A stretch of 64,000 nt of DNA from Trogon surrucura (taxonomy: Eukaryota > Chordata > Aves > Trogoniformes > Trogonidae), in assembly GCA_020746105.1 (NCBI GenBank), contig CM036620.1, positions 26,000,604 through 26,064,603 of the forward strand, read 5' to 3'. Positions 13,448-24,010 of the stretch are shown here, piece after piece. Both the position numbers and the translations under genes were made by a program. The stretch's first letter is position 1. Each line of letters starts with the position of its first letter. The notes beneath the pieces were generated by a model. The model worked only from the letters and a program-made list of their open reading frames with translations. It did not search any database and was not told the origin of the DNA.

Positions 13448-16400
13448 TCTCCTTAAGCAAAAGATGTGCAGGTTTCTGCTACAGTCCCTTACAGTGCCAC
13501 GTATTAGTTATTTCCAGATAGAGGAGAAAGCAGGATCCCCACTCTGAAAAGCATTACAGAAGTATGTGTGGGGCTGAAGCCCACATCCCTGCCCATGGTT
13601 ATGGAGCACCCCTGACTTTTGCTTTGCTCCTGGCTCCCAGATTCCAGTGATGTGGGGTGCAGCTCCTCTACTCTATGGGGACCTGCTGGTCAGCAACACT
13701 AGATACTCAGGATCCCAGACTTGAAAAAGGATGCAGGGAGCATCGAGACACTTCTGCTTCAAGAAGCCTCATTAGAAAACAGATTCCCTGGATATACAGT
13801 CCTGTGCTTAGGAAACTTTCCCTACCACATCATCCAAAACCCCCTTACGTAATTCACCAGCACAACGTAAGCAGCAGAATGCGACTGTCATGATGTAACT
13901 GACTGTCACTCAGAATGTATTTCTTGTCTATTTATTTCAGTTCTTCTCAGTTTCCTATAGCTACTTAGAGCAACCACCACTTGCACAGCCTGAGGAAATT
14001 AGTGTCTCTGAGTAGGTCAAGAGAAGAACACCAGCAGAGAGAAGTCCTCACACACTAGACCTAGAAAAACTGCTGATCTTATACATAAATATGAAGAATA
14101 GCGTAAGTATTCAAAGGGTTGATCATATAAAAGTGCAAAGATCAGCAGTCAGAATATGGACCACTCACTGCTACAGATTAGAACTTCATTTCTAAAAATA
14201 ATATGAAATCTGGAGCATCAAAACCACTGCTTGAAACGAAGTGGTTTTGATATTCATGCACAGTAATTGCACTTTCACTCCTGCTTTGAAAGATTAAAAG
14301 CACTAACGTGGCCATTAGGAAATCTCATCTGTCTAAAGCCAGAAACTATCAGAACCCACAGAGGAAGGAAGGAAAGAATTAATACAATCACCTTTTTCTT
14401 GATGCCTGTTTTCTGTGTAAGGACTAACACATTGCTGAGTTTTCCATTCAAACTACGATTTCACACTGGCAAAAAAATAAAAAAGTCTTTGGGAAAAAGT
14501 AAATGACTTTTTCATGACCGAGTATCTGGTTTATATTTGAACATACAGGAAATAGATTCCCCTAATCAGCCCTTTTTACCTACTGCCAAAAATATGAGTG
14601 TGCAGCTTTACAGCCAAAGCAAGCTGTTATCCACTCCTTTTATAATTCACTCCAAATCCCTACATTAATGCAATATAGCAAATGAGAGCTTAAATGCAGC
14701 AGAACCAGGAAAAGCAAATGATAAAGTCTCCCTGAAATGTGCACGTGTCCCACAGACTCCTCATTGTGGATCATTCTTATGCTGATTTTTCCCAGCATAA
14801 TTTAATTTATTCTGAAAGTAAATCCTATATAAAACCACACATACAAAACATAGGAAATATCATCTGTCCCTAGCAAACTCTCTAAGAAAATATACCTTTA
14901 AGACTCATTTGTATACAGTATCATTCCATTCATACTCTTTCTGCTTACAAAAAAAAAAATAAATTATCATGTGTTCTGTTTAAATGTGTTCTCATTTTCC
15001 AAAACACCTTTTGTTCTTTCAACAGAAAATATGCTTTTGGCCATTTGTCCTGGAGAATGACTCTTGCAACTTACTTAATGCACAATCACTGCACAGATGG
15101 CTTATGTACATGCAAAAACATTCTACATATCAAATTTACTACATATGTGCTGAGCAACTGCACAATTCATCAATACACAGTAAATTCACAGTATTTAAAG
15201 CGTTTCAGATTCACTGTCCAGGCACAGGCCATATGGCCAGCCCTAAAAAACATGACTTATTAGATACCAGCTACCAAATGTAGATGCTTGCCATGCCACA
15301 AGAACAAGCATTTTATCAGAATTACTAAGAGATAAAGCTCATAGCATCTTTAACACCATTAAGTGACCAACGATTGATTCACTTCCATTTCCTCTGCCAG
15401 GCAGGGAGGGCTCCCCCCTAATGGAAAGACACATTCATATACACGCAAGGAACACTTTCATTCTGACTTAAAGCTGCCAAGATCAAAAGAACATTCAAGA
15501 TACTTAATTTGAGGGACCAAAAATTAGAAATAATAAGCCCAGGTTTGAAAAATATGACAAGTGTTTTAACAAAAATACGGCACAATAGCTAATGTATTGT
15601 GACAAGGCAGAAAACACTCACTTCCTAAGACAGGGCACCTGAATAAACATTTATTATCCTGACCCAAGTGCGACCAAAGAGTTTATATGCTAATGTACCT
15701 TACTTCAAAGATTTCCTTAAGCTACATCAGAAGGCAAAATCTCTAACACCAAGTATTTTAGCATTGAAGAAAAGAGGACTGACAAACCATTATGCTGACA
15801 AAAGGAAAAGACACTGAGAAGCATTCAAAGACGTGAAACAATTTTTCTTGAAATGCACTATTGCTGTTTCCTGTAATTGCAAAACCTGTATCTAGGTGAG
15901 CTTTGCTCCTACACAGGACAAAACAAAACCTGGTAAAAATTTCCCTTTCCCTAAGATACTCCCCGACAGCAACCGCTGCCCTTCTAAGTTTTTTATTACT
16001 TTGTGTTACTGCGTGCTTGCAAATCAGGAATTTGATCTTCTGGCACCTGGCAAAAGAGAGATGCAGCTGAAGCAGTACAAAGAAAAGGTCCTGTGGCAAC
16101 ATGGTTTACTGGCAGAAGGCTTGGGTCAGCTGCTGGGACTGCTTAGAGGGCTGCTTGAAAGAAGATTTTAAAAGTAAATAAACTAAAAAGAGAGAATTGA
16201 CATCATTCAGTCAGGATAAATTGTAATAAGGTAAGAAAAGACACGTTCCAGACAAGCAGTGATGGATCCAACTGGGGACTATCAAGAGAAAGAAAAACAA
16301 AGGTGAAAAAGTCACTGAATTTGAGATGTTTTTTTTTTCCCAAGTGATCCAGCTTTCTCATGCTACTGAAGAAAGACTGTAAGCCTTGTAAAACGGTCTG

Positions 16401-16627
16401 TTTCTCTGCATATACTTACCTATACCTTGAAGGAGTTAAACCAGAAGTCTGACACCTTCAGCAAGTAGTTCAGGATAACACAGTTGGGCTAGATGGAAGA
16501 TTAGGAGTCAGACATGGGTCCACTGAAACCAGTGGCTGGCCTTCAGGTTCCAGCTCTGAGTAAACGCTACTCAACACCAAGTTTATCCTTTAAAAGCCTG
16601 TACTAAGATGGCAAGCACAGATAATGT

Positions 16628-17018
16628 CTGAAGGAGCCGGGTCTCTTGAGCCTGGAGAAGAGGAGGCTGAGGGGTGACCTCATTAATGTTTATAAATATG
16701 TCAAAGGGGAGTGTCAGGAGGACGGAGCCAGGCTCTTCTCAGTGATGTCCAATGACAGGGCAAGGGGCAATGGATACAAGCTGGAACATAGGAAGTTCCA
16801 CAAAAATATGAGGAAAAACTTTTCCACAGTGAGGGTGACAGAGCCCTGGAACAGGCTGCCCAGGGAGGTTGTGGAGTCTCCTTCTCTGGAGACATTCAAA
16901 ACCCACCTGGATGCGTTCCTGTGTGATCTACTGTAGGTGATCCTGCTCTGGCAGGGGGGCTGGACTAGATGATCTTCTGAGGTCCCTTTCAGCCCCTGAC
17001 ATTCTGTGATTCTGTGAT
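16628..17018 (+). mobile_element. CR1 LINE 3' end (same subfamily as the 21.8 kb copy), 5'-truncated
   Basis: Plus-strand CR1 fragment of ~390 bases. The 5' break lies just upstream of the ORF2 segment that reads [18 protein letters not shown]. It continues without a stop to the normal C-terminus ([19 protein letters not shown], then FLCDLL and TAG at 16934-16936). About 82 bases of 3' UTR follow, then two terminal octamers (ATTCTGTG) ending near 17018. The C-terminal 95 residues are very close to those of the copy at 21818-24010, so both belong to one CR1-J/E-like subfamily. The subfamily label rests on memory of consensus 3' ends and is less certain than the CR1 call. The flanks show no convincing target-site duplication, which is usual for CR1. 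Confidence 0.95.
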
Positions 17019-17829
17019 CCTCAGGATCCAGAGGCTCACAAGCACATGGTGCTTAAGACACCTTGAGTAATGTGAAAAACAGATCATATTGTGGAAAGTT
17101 ACTTGGTTTCAGTTATCGGTATTCACAGCCAGTGCTCGCTGTACAGAGAAATGCCAGTTTGAAAGAAAAAAGTAGCCATGATTCTATTTAGAAAAAAACA
17201 CTTTTGTAACTAATTATTTCCATGCTCCTAGAGCTTACTTATTGCTACTGAAACCTGCTAGGATGATTTGCATGACAGTAATATGGAAAGTTATAATATC
17301 TGGGAAAACGGGAGTGGACAAATTGGAGAGCAGGTTAGCTGGCTTTGGATGGGAGGGACGGTGTTTCATGCTACAGGTTTCTCTTCCTCAGACTGATGAC
17401 CAGAAGCACGCATGGGTCGGGATGTGGGGGGCTGATTTGCTCCCTCTACAACAAGCATGTGATCAAGGGTTCCAGATCCAGGGCTGGGACACCAACCCCT
17501 CTTGATTTCTAGGTGCGGCTTAGACAAATTACAATAAATCAAAATAGTGAAGTTAAAAGTGAAAAAAAAAAAAAAAAGATCATTCTTAATAAGGATAGTA
17601 AGGGTACCATTTTCAAGGGTACTGGGCACTATTGTTATCAACGTTGCAAGACACACATGATCTAACAACAATGCAGGAAACCAGACAAGTTTCTAACACA
17701 CAGATTATGTGAAGATGGAAGGCACCATGCTAATCACATAGTGATAGTACTTAATGGTACACTGTACCAGAACAACAAGATAATACCTCACTACCACACT
17801 AAGATGAGATACCACTTGTTCATTTCTCA
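17019..17829. other. Non-coding stretch with AATAAA and poly(A) run
   Basis: There is no recognised gene. An AATAAA hexamer at 17533-17538 is followed 24 bases later by A16 (17562-17577), which resembles a retrocopied mRNA 3' end. The upstream open frame (17242-17505) matches nothing I know. CR1 machinery rarely makes processed pseudogenes in birds, so chance is the default reading. Confidence 0.5.
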
Positions 17830-18970
17830 CTGTGATTAAACAGGCCCTGAAGGCATGTGGCATAAATCCTGACAGTCTTGAATAAAGTTGTCTCTGCTGT
17901 ATTAGTAGCTTTTAATAAGGCCTGTAATACCAAGGACATTCAAAAAATCTGGACAATCTTTAATATTGTGTCAACATGCAAAGAAGGACAGCCCAAGCAA
18001 CTTACAAACTATTTATAATCTGACATTGATCCAGACAAGGAAAGGAAATATTTTCAGGGGATTCAGTTGATAAAGAACCAATGAACAGTTATTAAATTAG
18101 GGCCAGGCATCACGGATTTATGGAAAACAGATCTAGTGAAGCAAAGTAGGTTTCATCCTCTGACAAGTATAACAAATTTATTGGATTAAATAAGGGCTTG
18201 CAAACAATATACGTCAATATTTGTGAGGCATTTCACTTTGTACTATCCAAAATTCTGATTAAAAAGTTGATGCTAAAAATAACTAATAAGCACATGTTCA
18301 AAATACTGTCTGATCTCAGAGCCACCACCAACCTAGAACCGGGCTCTGCCAGCAGCATTTGTATTAAGGTTCTGCAAGTGCATGTATTAGCCCAGTAGTA
18401 TTCAACACCAAGTTAAAGTGTTTACACATGCAGTATTGTTAATATAAAAAACAGCCTAAAATTTTGTGGCCTTTACATGTTAATTTGAAACTGGAAATAA
18501 CACACACAAAAAGATTTGTACTAAGTAACTAAAAGTTCAACATTTTTAACCTGTAGAGGAGCTCTGAGAACAGACTTTACTGCAGTTTTCTGATGCCTCC
18601 ATTGGAAGAAAACATCAACCTTACTTTACACCTGAGCAAGCCATTAAAAAAAAAAAAACAAACAACAAACAAATCAGTTATGGAGAAAAGTTCCAGAAAG
18701 TGTAATTAGTCAATGGTCTAAATTACTAAATCAGTCATATTGGATTCTTCAGCTGCTGATACCAAGAGATTAAAAATCAGAAAACTTTCAAGAAAGTATA
18801 CAATGGCAAAGTGCAAATTTGTGCTAGTTGACATATCTGATATTAAGACAGTAAATTGTAACACAAGAGGTACAGTGGCCTGTGATATAGAGGAGGATAC
18901 GACAACCTTTTCAATAGACCCTTCTGGTCTTACTTTCTTTGAATGTACAAATGATACAAAAAATAAATAA
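17830..18970 (+). mobile_element. Ancient, decayed CR1-clade LINE reverse transcriptase relic
   Basis: Translation in shifting plus-strand frames aligns piecewise with CR1 ORF2. Around 17836-17880 GINPDSLE corresponds to G.HPRVLRE. At 17910-17970 FNKACNTKDIQKIW corresponds to the [14 protein letters not shown] region. At 17980-18032 KEGQPKQLTNY and then SDIDP correspond to [11 protein letters not shown] and LTSIP. At 18108-18275 one frame, with one stop, gives HGFMEN and then TIYVNICEAF and ILIKKLML, matching HGFTKG and motif A ([13 protein letters not shown]). At 18370-18405 the DNA matches motif B ([13 protein letters not shown]). At 18755-18810 AADTKRL and AKCK match motif C (FADDTKL) and GKCR; 28 residues beyond, EED matches ERD. 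The motif A aspartates read N and H, so the copy is dead. It is far more diverged than any other copy here and could be a CR1, L3-like or other CR1-superfamily lineage. Confidence 0.8.
18646..18672. repeat. A13 followed by (CAAA)-like run
   Basis: A13 at 18646-18658, then CAAACAACAAACAAATC. It lies inside the over-long gap between RT motifs B and C of the ancient LINE relic, so it may mark inserted sequence or microsatellite growth. Confidence 0.75.
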
Positions 18971-19641
18971 AAAAAAACCCAAACAAAAAAGCAATTGAAG
19001 TTAAAATGTAAGATCCTTTAGGCAACAGCTGTATTAACATTGCATCAACAGTGAAAAGGTTTTAATTATACAAATAAAGAAGAAAAAGGCACACCATTCT
19101 TCTCTTTCATTTAGTGTATTGTCTTGAATACTTACAGATTGCTTGACTTACTGTTGCTGACAGGAGAATGAAGTAGAATGTGTCCAGTACAGTACAATAT
19201 GAAACTGATAACATTATTCTACTTGAATGTCAAGTTTGCTTTGGTAGCGCATGAGTGATATGAAGCCAGAGGAAAAAAAAAAGATAGAAACAAAAAAAAA
19301 TCTGCAAGGCACTTAGGGAAAAAACAACAACTAAAATGAACAATTGATCTCAGGGAAGATACCCCAGTCAAATTTAATCATTTGCTAAGCAAAAGCAAGC
19401 ATGTCTCAAGCAAAGTGGATTACCTTTGCAGAAGAGCAAGCACTGAAAGGAGAGTTTACTCAGTACCTTTACATACTCACGGACTGGAAATACAGCTTAG
19501 GAAGGAGTAGTATTGATAAGGAAAAAATCCACAGCACAGGGAAAACCTCAAAAACAGACAGGAAGACAGGTGGCAGTATGAACTGGCAGGAAGGCAAGTA
19601 CTAGATAGAAAAAGAACAGAAATAAAATACTGCACGGCTTT
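18971..19641. other. Non-coding stretch, nothing recognised
   Basis: A-rich, with no gene or element identified. I looked for continuation of the upstream LINE relic (the region before [12 protein letters not shown] in CR1) and did not find it. Confidence 0.6.
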
Positions 19642-19705
19642 AGAATCACAGAATTGTTGAGGCTGGAAAAGACCTCTGAGATCATCAAGTCCAGCCTATG
19701 ACTCA
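19642..19705 (-). mobile_element. CR1 LINE 3' terminal stub
   Basis: About 64 bases on the minus strand. The octamer-like AGAATCACAGAATTG is followed by AGGCTGGAAAAGACCTCTGAG and the ATCATCAAGTCCAGCC block. This is the extreme 3' UTR of a CR1; the rest was never inserted or has decayed past recognition. Confidence 0.85.
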
Positions 19706-21817
19706 AACTGTATGACTAGATTAAGGAGGAAGGTCAGAGCAGAGTTACTAGAGCACTTCACCACTTTCGCTTCAATCAAAACCACACAGGGTTTGTCAAA
19801 GATTGCACAATGCCTGTCGGATCACATCCAGCATAAACAGCTTGCCAGGCGAGTCTCTGAATAAAACAAATCGTGCTGTGCTTTTATTTGTTGAACATTA
19901 CTGTCTACACATTGGGAGCTAGAAATATTACTTTCAGAGATTTACCTTCTAAGACGAGAGTAACATCCTTGTCGCTAGCTGATGGAATTAATAACCATTG
20001 CCAAAAGAAATCAGAAAAGCTTCAGTTTCAATGAAACTACACTTACACATAGAACCTTTGCCACGCACCAAGTAAAATAACAAATCCCTTTCAGCTGGTG
20101 TGGCATAGACATCATCTCCTACTGGCTCTTATACAGTTATTAATGAAGACAGTCTATGAGGAATGAATACATGAGGAATGAGATTATTTATGACAACCAA
20201 ATAAACTCAGATAAGCATGATACCAGTTTGTATCCCAAAGCTGAAGGAAAAATTTGCCTGTCCAGGTATCTGGAAAATTGCTTTTGGTTTTGAATAACTT
20301 AGGTGACCTGTGGCTAGGTCACTTTGATCCTTCATGTAATAACAGCATGACTTTAATTGAGCAAGCAATACGTAGCCATTTCTTCATGGTCCAGATTTCC
20401 CACCGTAAGTGACAGTTTACTACACCTGAGGAGCTTGACTAATTACTGTCATCATTTAAACCGTTTCAGTGATGAGCAGGGTTATTGCTCTTGTGTAAAT
20501 ACCATCTTCATATATAAGTTAACATTTTTACACAGATTACTTTGCAGTCTTGAAGTTCACACACGCACACAAAACGAAGATAATTTCTTTCTTTATAAAC
20601 ATACTCAAAGATTTCTGTATGAACTTGGTCAACTGTGTGCATAAAACATCAGATAATAACGGTACTTTGGCCAGGACTAGCAGCAGAAGAATCAATCTAA
20701 GGAAAACAAGAAGCAAACTAAGCACGGTATACACTGATGATGGATTCAGAACATATGTGCAACTGGCACTGAAGACGTCATGTAACAATTCTCATTTTTG
20801 GTTAGAGTCCTTCAGATAACATCTGTTAGCTATAGGATGGCCCAAGGATTACAACCCAAATTGATGAAAAGGCAGCAGTCCTTGTCCTGTATCATCCTCT
20901 CATTAAAAAAAAACACTTCAACCTATAAGACCATTCACTGTCTCTCTCAGGATGCTTTTGTGTCCACTTGAGGTTTGCTCACTCACCCTCACTGCAGTTC
21001 ACACAAACAGAGCCTTACAAAAGCCGTCTCATCCAATCTGTCAATATTTCTCCATCAGATGAGCACCCAGGGGAACTTTGTTTCAGCCTGTCTGCACTAC
21101 AGAATTTCTCTGGGCCAAAATATCAAGTAGTGGTTTTGCACTTCTGCATAAACCATAAAAAACAATACACATTCAAAACTGAAATCTCTCATAGGGAAAT
21201 ATTAAAGATAAAGAGGGCACTGTATGAATGTTTTACAAAAAGCGTATTATTGAACTCATGGTACTGCCAAAACTCTGGATAATTTCACTCTTTGACTGCA
21301 CTCTCAAGTTTCAGCAACATACAAAGAATTCATTTTCACCTTTTAATCTTAGGGATTAAATATGTTTGAGAAAAAATTTGGAGCAGAAAAGAGACCTCCC
21401 AGTTTATAATTCACACATTAGAGAGGACCTCCTGCTATGAGCAACTATTTCCTAAATGTTGATTTAACAGAATTCATCACTTAAAATGCATGGATTATGA
21501 TGTTTGCACCAAAATAAATGGTTCCCAGTGCAAAAGCTGCCATACTTGATGAAATATGAGGGCAGGTGTTTTTACAGAAAAACAAAATATTATGGAACTC
21601 TTAAAACAATGAGAAAATTTAAGACACCACAAATGAAAACAAAAAAGTCTGCAAGGTCTGTTTCTGTGGAAGAGTCTTCCTGCCATTGCCAAATATTTTG
21701 CCTCTTAATTCTGTAAAGGCTGAATAATCCAGCAACTTCTGAAGAAAATACAATTCACTGTTGATTTTCCAGAGAAAAAAAAAAGTCATATTTACTTTTT
21801 TCTTTATTTTTACACTT
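19706..21817. other. Non-coding stretch, nothing recognised
   Basis: Short open frames only, several overlapping on opposite strands (for example 20537-20819). No domain, splice pattern or repeat family is recognised. Confidence 0.65.
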
Positions 21818-24010
21818 AGAATCATAGAATCATAGAATGTTAGGGATTGGAAGGGACGTCGAAAGATCATCAAGTCCAATCCCCCTGCCAGAGCAGGAAT
21901 GCCTAGATTATGCTACACAGGAACATGTCCAGGCAGGTCTTGAATGTCTCCAGAGAAGGAGACTCCACAACCTCTCTGGGCAGCCTGTTCCAGTGTTCTG
22001 TCACCCTCACTGAGAAGAAGTTTCTTCTCGAGTTTAAGCGGAACCTCTTATGTTCCAGTTTCAGCCCATTACCCCTTGTCCTATCAGTGGTTGTCACCGA
22101 GAAGAGCCTGGCTCCATCCTCGTGACACTCACCATTGATATATTTGTAAACATTAATGAGGTCACCCCTCAGTCTCCTCTTCTCCAAACTAAAGAGCCCC
22201 AGCTCCCTCAGTCTTTTCTCATAAGGGAGATGCTCTACTCCCTTAATCATCCTAGTTGCCCTGTGCTGGACTCTCTCCATGTCTTTCTTGAACTGAGGGG
22301 CCCAGAACTGGACACAATATTCCAGATGGGGTCTCACCAGGGCAGAGTAGAGGGGAAGGAGAACCTCTCTTGACCTACTAACCACCCCCCTTCTAATACA
22401 CCCCAGGATGCCATTGGCCTTCCTGGCCACAAGGGCACAGTGCTGGCTCATGGCCATCCTACTGTCCACCAAGACTCCCAGGTCCCTTTCCCCTACACTG
22501 CTCTCTAATAAGTCATTCCCCAGCTTATACTGGAACCTGGGGTTGTTCCTACCCAGATGCAAGACTCTACATTTACCCTTGTTATACCTCATTAAATTTT
22601 TCCCCACCCAACCCTCCAGCCTGTCCAGGTCTCGCTGAATGGCAGCACAGCCTTCTGGTGTGTCAGCCACTCCTCCCAGCTTGGTGTCATCAGCAAACTT
22701 GCTGATAGTACTCTCTAGTCCCTCATCCAAGTCATCGATGAATATATTGAATAATACTGGTCCCAGTACCGACCCTTGAGGGACTCCACTGGATACACGC
22801 CTCCAACCAGACTCCGCCCCATTGACCACAACTCTTTGGCTTCTTCCCCTTAGCCAGTTCACAGTCCACCTCACTACCCGAGAGTCTAGACCACACTTCC
22901 TCAGTTTAGCAGCAAGGATGCTGTGGGAGACTGTGTCAAATGCTTTACTGAAGTCAAGGCAGACCACATCCACCGCTCTGCCATCATCTATCCACCTTGT
23001 TATATCCTCATAAAAGGCTATGAGGTTAGTCAAGCACGACTTCCCTTTGGTGAAGCCATGTTGACTGTCTCTAATGACCCTCTTATCCTTGATATGCCTT
23101 GAGATGGCACCAAGGATAAGTCGTTCCATCACTTTCCCAGGGATGGAGGTGAGGCTGACCGGTCTATAGTTACCCGGGTCCTCCTTCTTGCCCTTTTTGA
23201 AGACTGGAGTGACATTTGCTTCCCTCCAATCCTCAGGCACCTCTCCCGTCTCCCAAGACTTGGCAAAGATGATGGAGAGTGGTCTAGCAATGACATCAGC
23301 CAGCTCCCTCAGCACCCGTGGATGCATCCCATCTGGACCCATGGATTTACAGATGTCCAGATTGCTTAATTGGTCCCTAACCCAGTCCTCATCGACTAAA
23401 GCAAACTCCTCCACTGCCCTGACTTCCTCTGGGGCCTCAGGGGAACGGGGCTCCTCAGGACAGCCTCCGGCAGAGGAGACAGAGACAAAGAAGGCATTCA
23501 GTAACTCTGCCTTCTCTGTATCTTCTGTCACCAAGGCACCCACCTCATTCATCAGTGGGCCTACATTGCCTCTGGTGTTAGTTTTATCTGCCACGTATTT
23601 GAAAAAGCTCTTCCTGTTGTCCTTGACCCCTCTCGCCAGGTTCAATTCTAGGGAGGCCTTTGCTTTCCTAGTTGCCTCCCTACACCCTCGGACAACAGCC
23701 TTATACTCTTCCCAAGTGGCCAGCCCTGCCTTCCAAGATCTGTAAATTCTCCTCTTGCCCTTGAGCTTACCCAGCAGATCCCTGTTTAGCCACGCAGGTC
23801 TCCTGGCTCCCTTCCTTGACTTCCTATGTGTCGGGATGCTCTGATCTTGAGCACAGTAGAAGCAGTCCCTGAACGCTAACCAACTATCTTGGGCCCCTTT
23901 ACCTTCAAACAGCCTTGCCCATGGGATTTTCTCTAGTAATTGCTTGAAAAAATCCAAAGTTTGCCTTGGCAAAGTCCAGGGTTGCAATTCTGCTTGCTAT
24001 TTTGTTTCTG
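21818..24010 (-). mobile_element. CR1 LINE, 2.2 kb, 5'-truncated, RT frame open
   Basis: Minus-strand CR1. The 3' terminus is at 21818 with two ATTCTATG-type octamers, then an 85-base 3' UTR (21818-21902), then ORF2 running up to about 24010. The reverse transcriptase and C-terminal domain are present. The N-terminal endonuclease half of ORF2, ORF1 and the 5' UTR are absent, so this is a 5'-truncated insertion that could not move itself. Family-like residues ([16 protein letters not shown]) can be read upstream to about 24004, so the break lies near 24005-24015; I could not place it exactly. No convincing target-site duplication is seen. It shares its subfamily with the copies at 16628 and 47835. 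The long open frame suggests a comparatively young insertion. Confidence 0.97.
21903..23987 (-). pseudogene. CR1 ORF2 fragment: reverse transcriptase plus C-terminal domain, 694 codons open
   Basis: In an intact CR1, ORF2 encodes an endonuclease-reverse transcriptase that copies the element RNA at a nicked target. Here residues 1-200 are the inter-domain linker ([13 protein letters not shown] near 60, [18 protein letters not shown] near 114). Residues 205-440 are the RT core. RT motif 0/1 is near 213-285 ([28 protein letters not shown]). Motif A ([13 protein letters not shown]) is at 343-355 with Asp345. Motif B ([14 protein letters not shown]) is at 401-414. Motif C (FADDTKLGG) is at 431-439 with Asp433-Asp434. 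The CR1 C-terminal domain follows ([16 protein letters not shown] at 547-562, ending FLCSII). All catalytic aspartates are kept. The first codon is TTG, and the first ~14 residues are read in a different frame from the family, so this is not a real start. There is no endonuclease domain, promoter or RBS-like signal. It is best called an undecayed fragment, not a gene. Confidence 0.93.

Larger units (their letters stand above)
8010..16626. other. AT-rich non-coding stretch, no gene recognised
   Basis: No recognisable gene. The longest open frame (plus strand, 8818-9372, 184 codons) resembles nothing I know, overlaps open frames on both strands and has no protein-like domain. A 139-codon minus-strand frame at 11978-12397 is equally featureless. 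Both are within what 64 kb of random sequence can give. A small tandem repeat lies near 13.4 kb and an A-rich run at 11751-11777. Confidence 0.65.

Noticed and set aside
21910-23745. Plus-strand open frames across the CR1 copy
   Set aside because: These are antisense shadows of the minus-strand CR1 ORF2.
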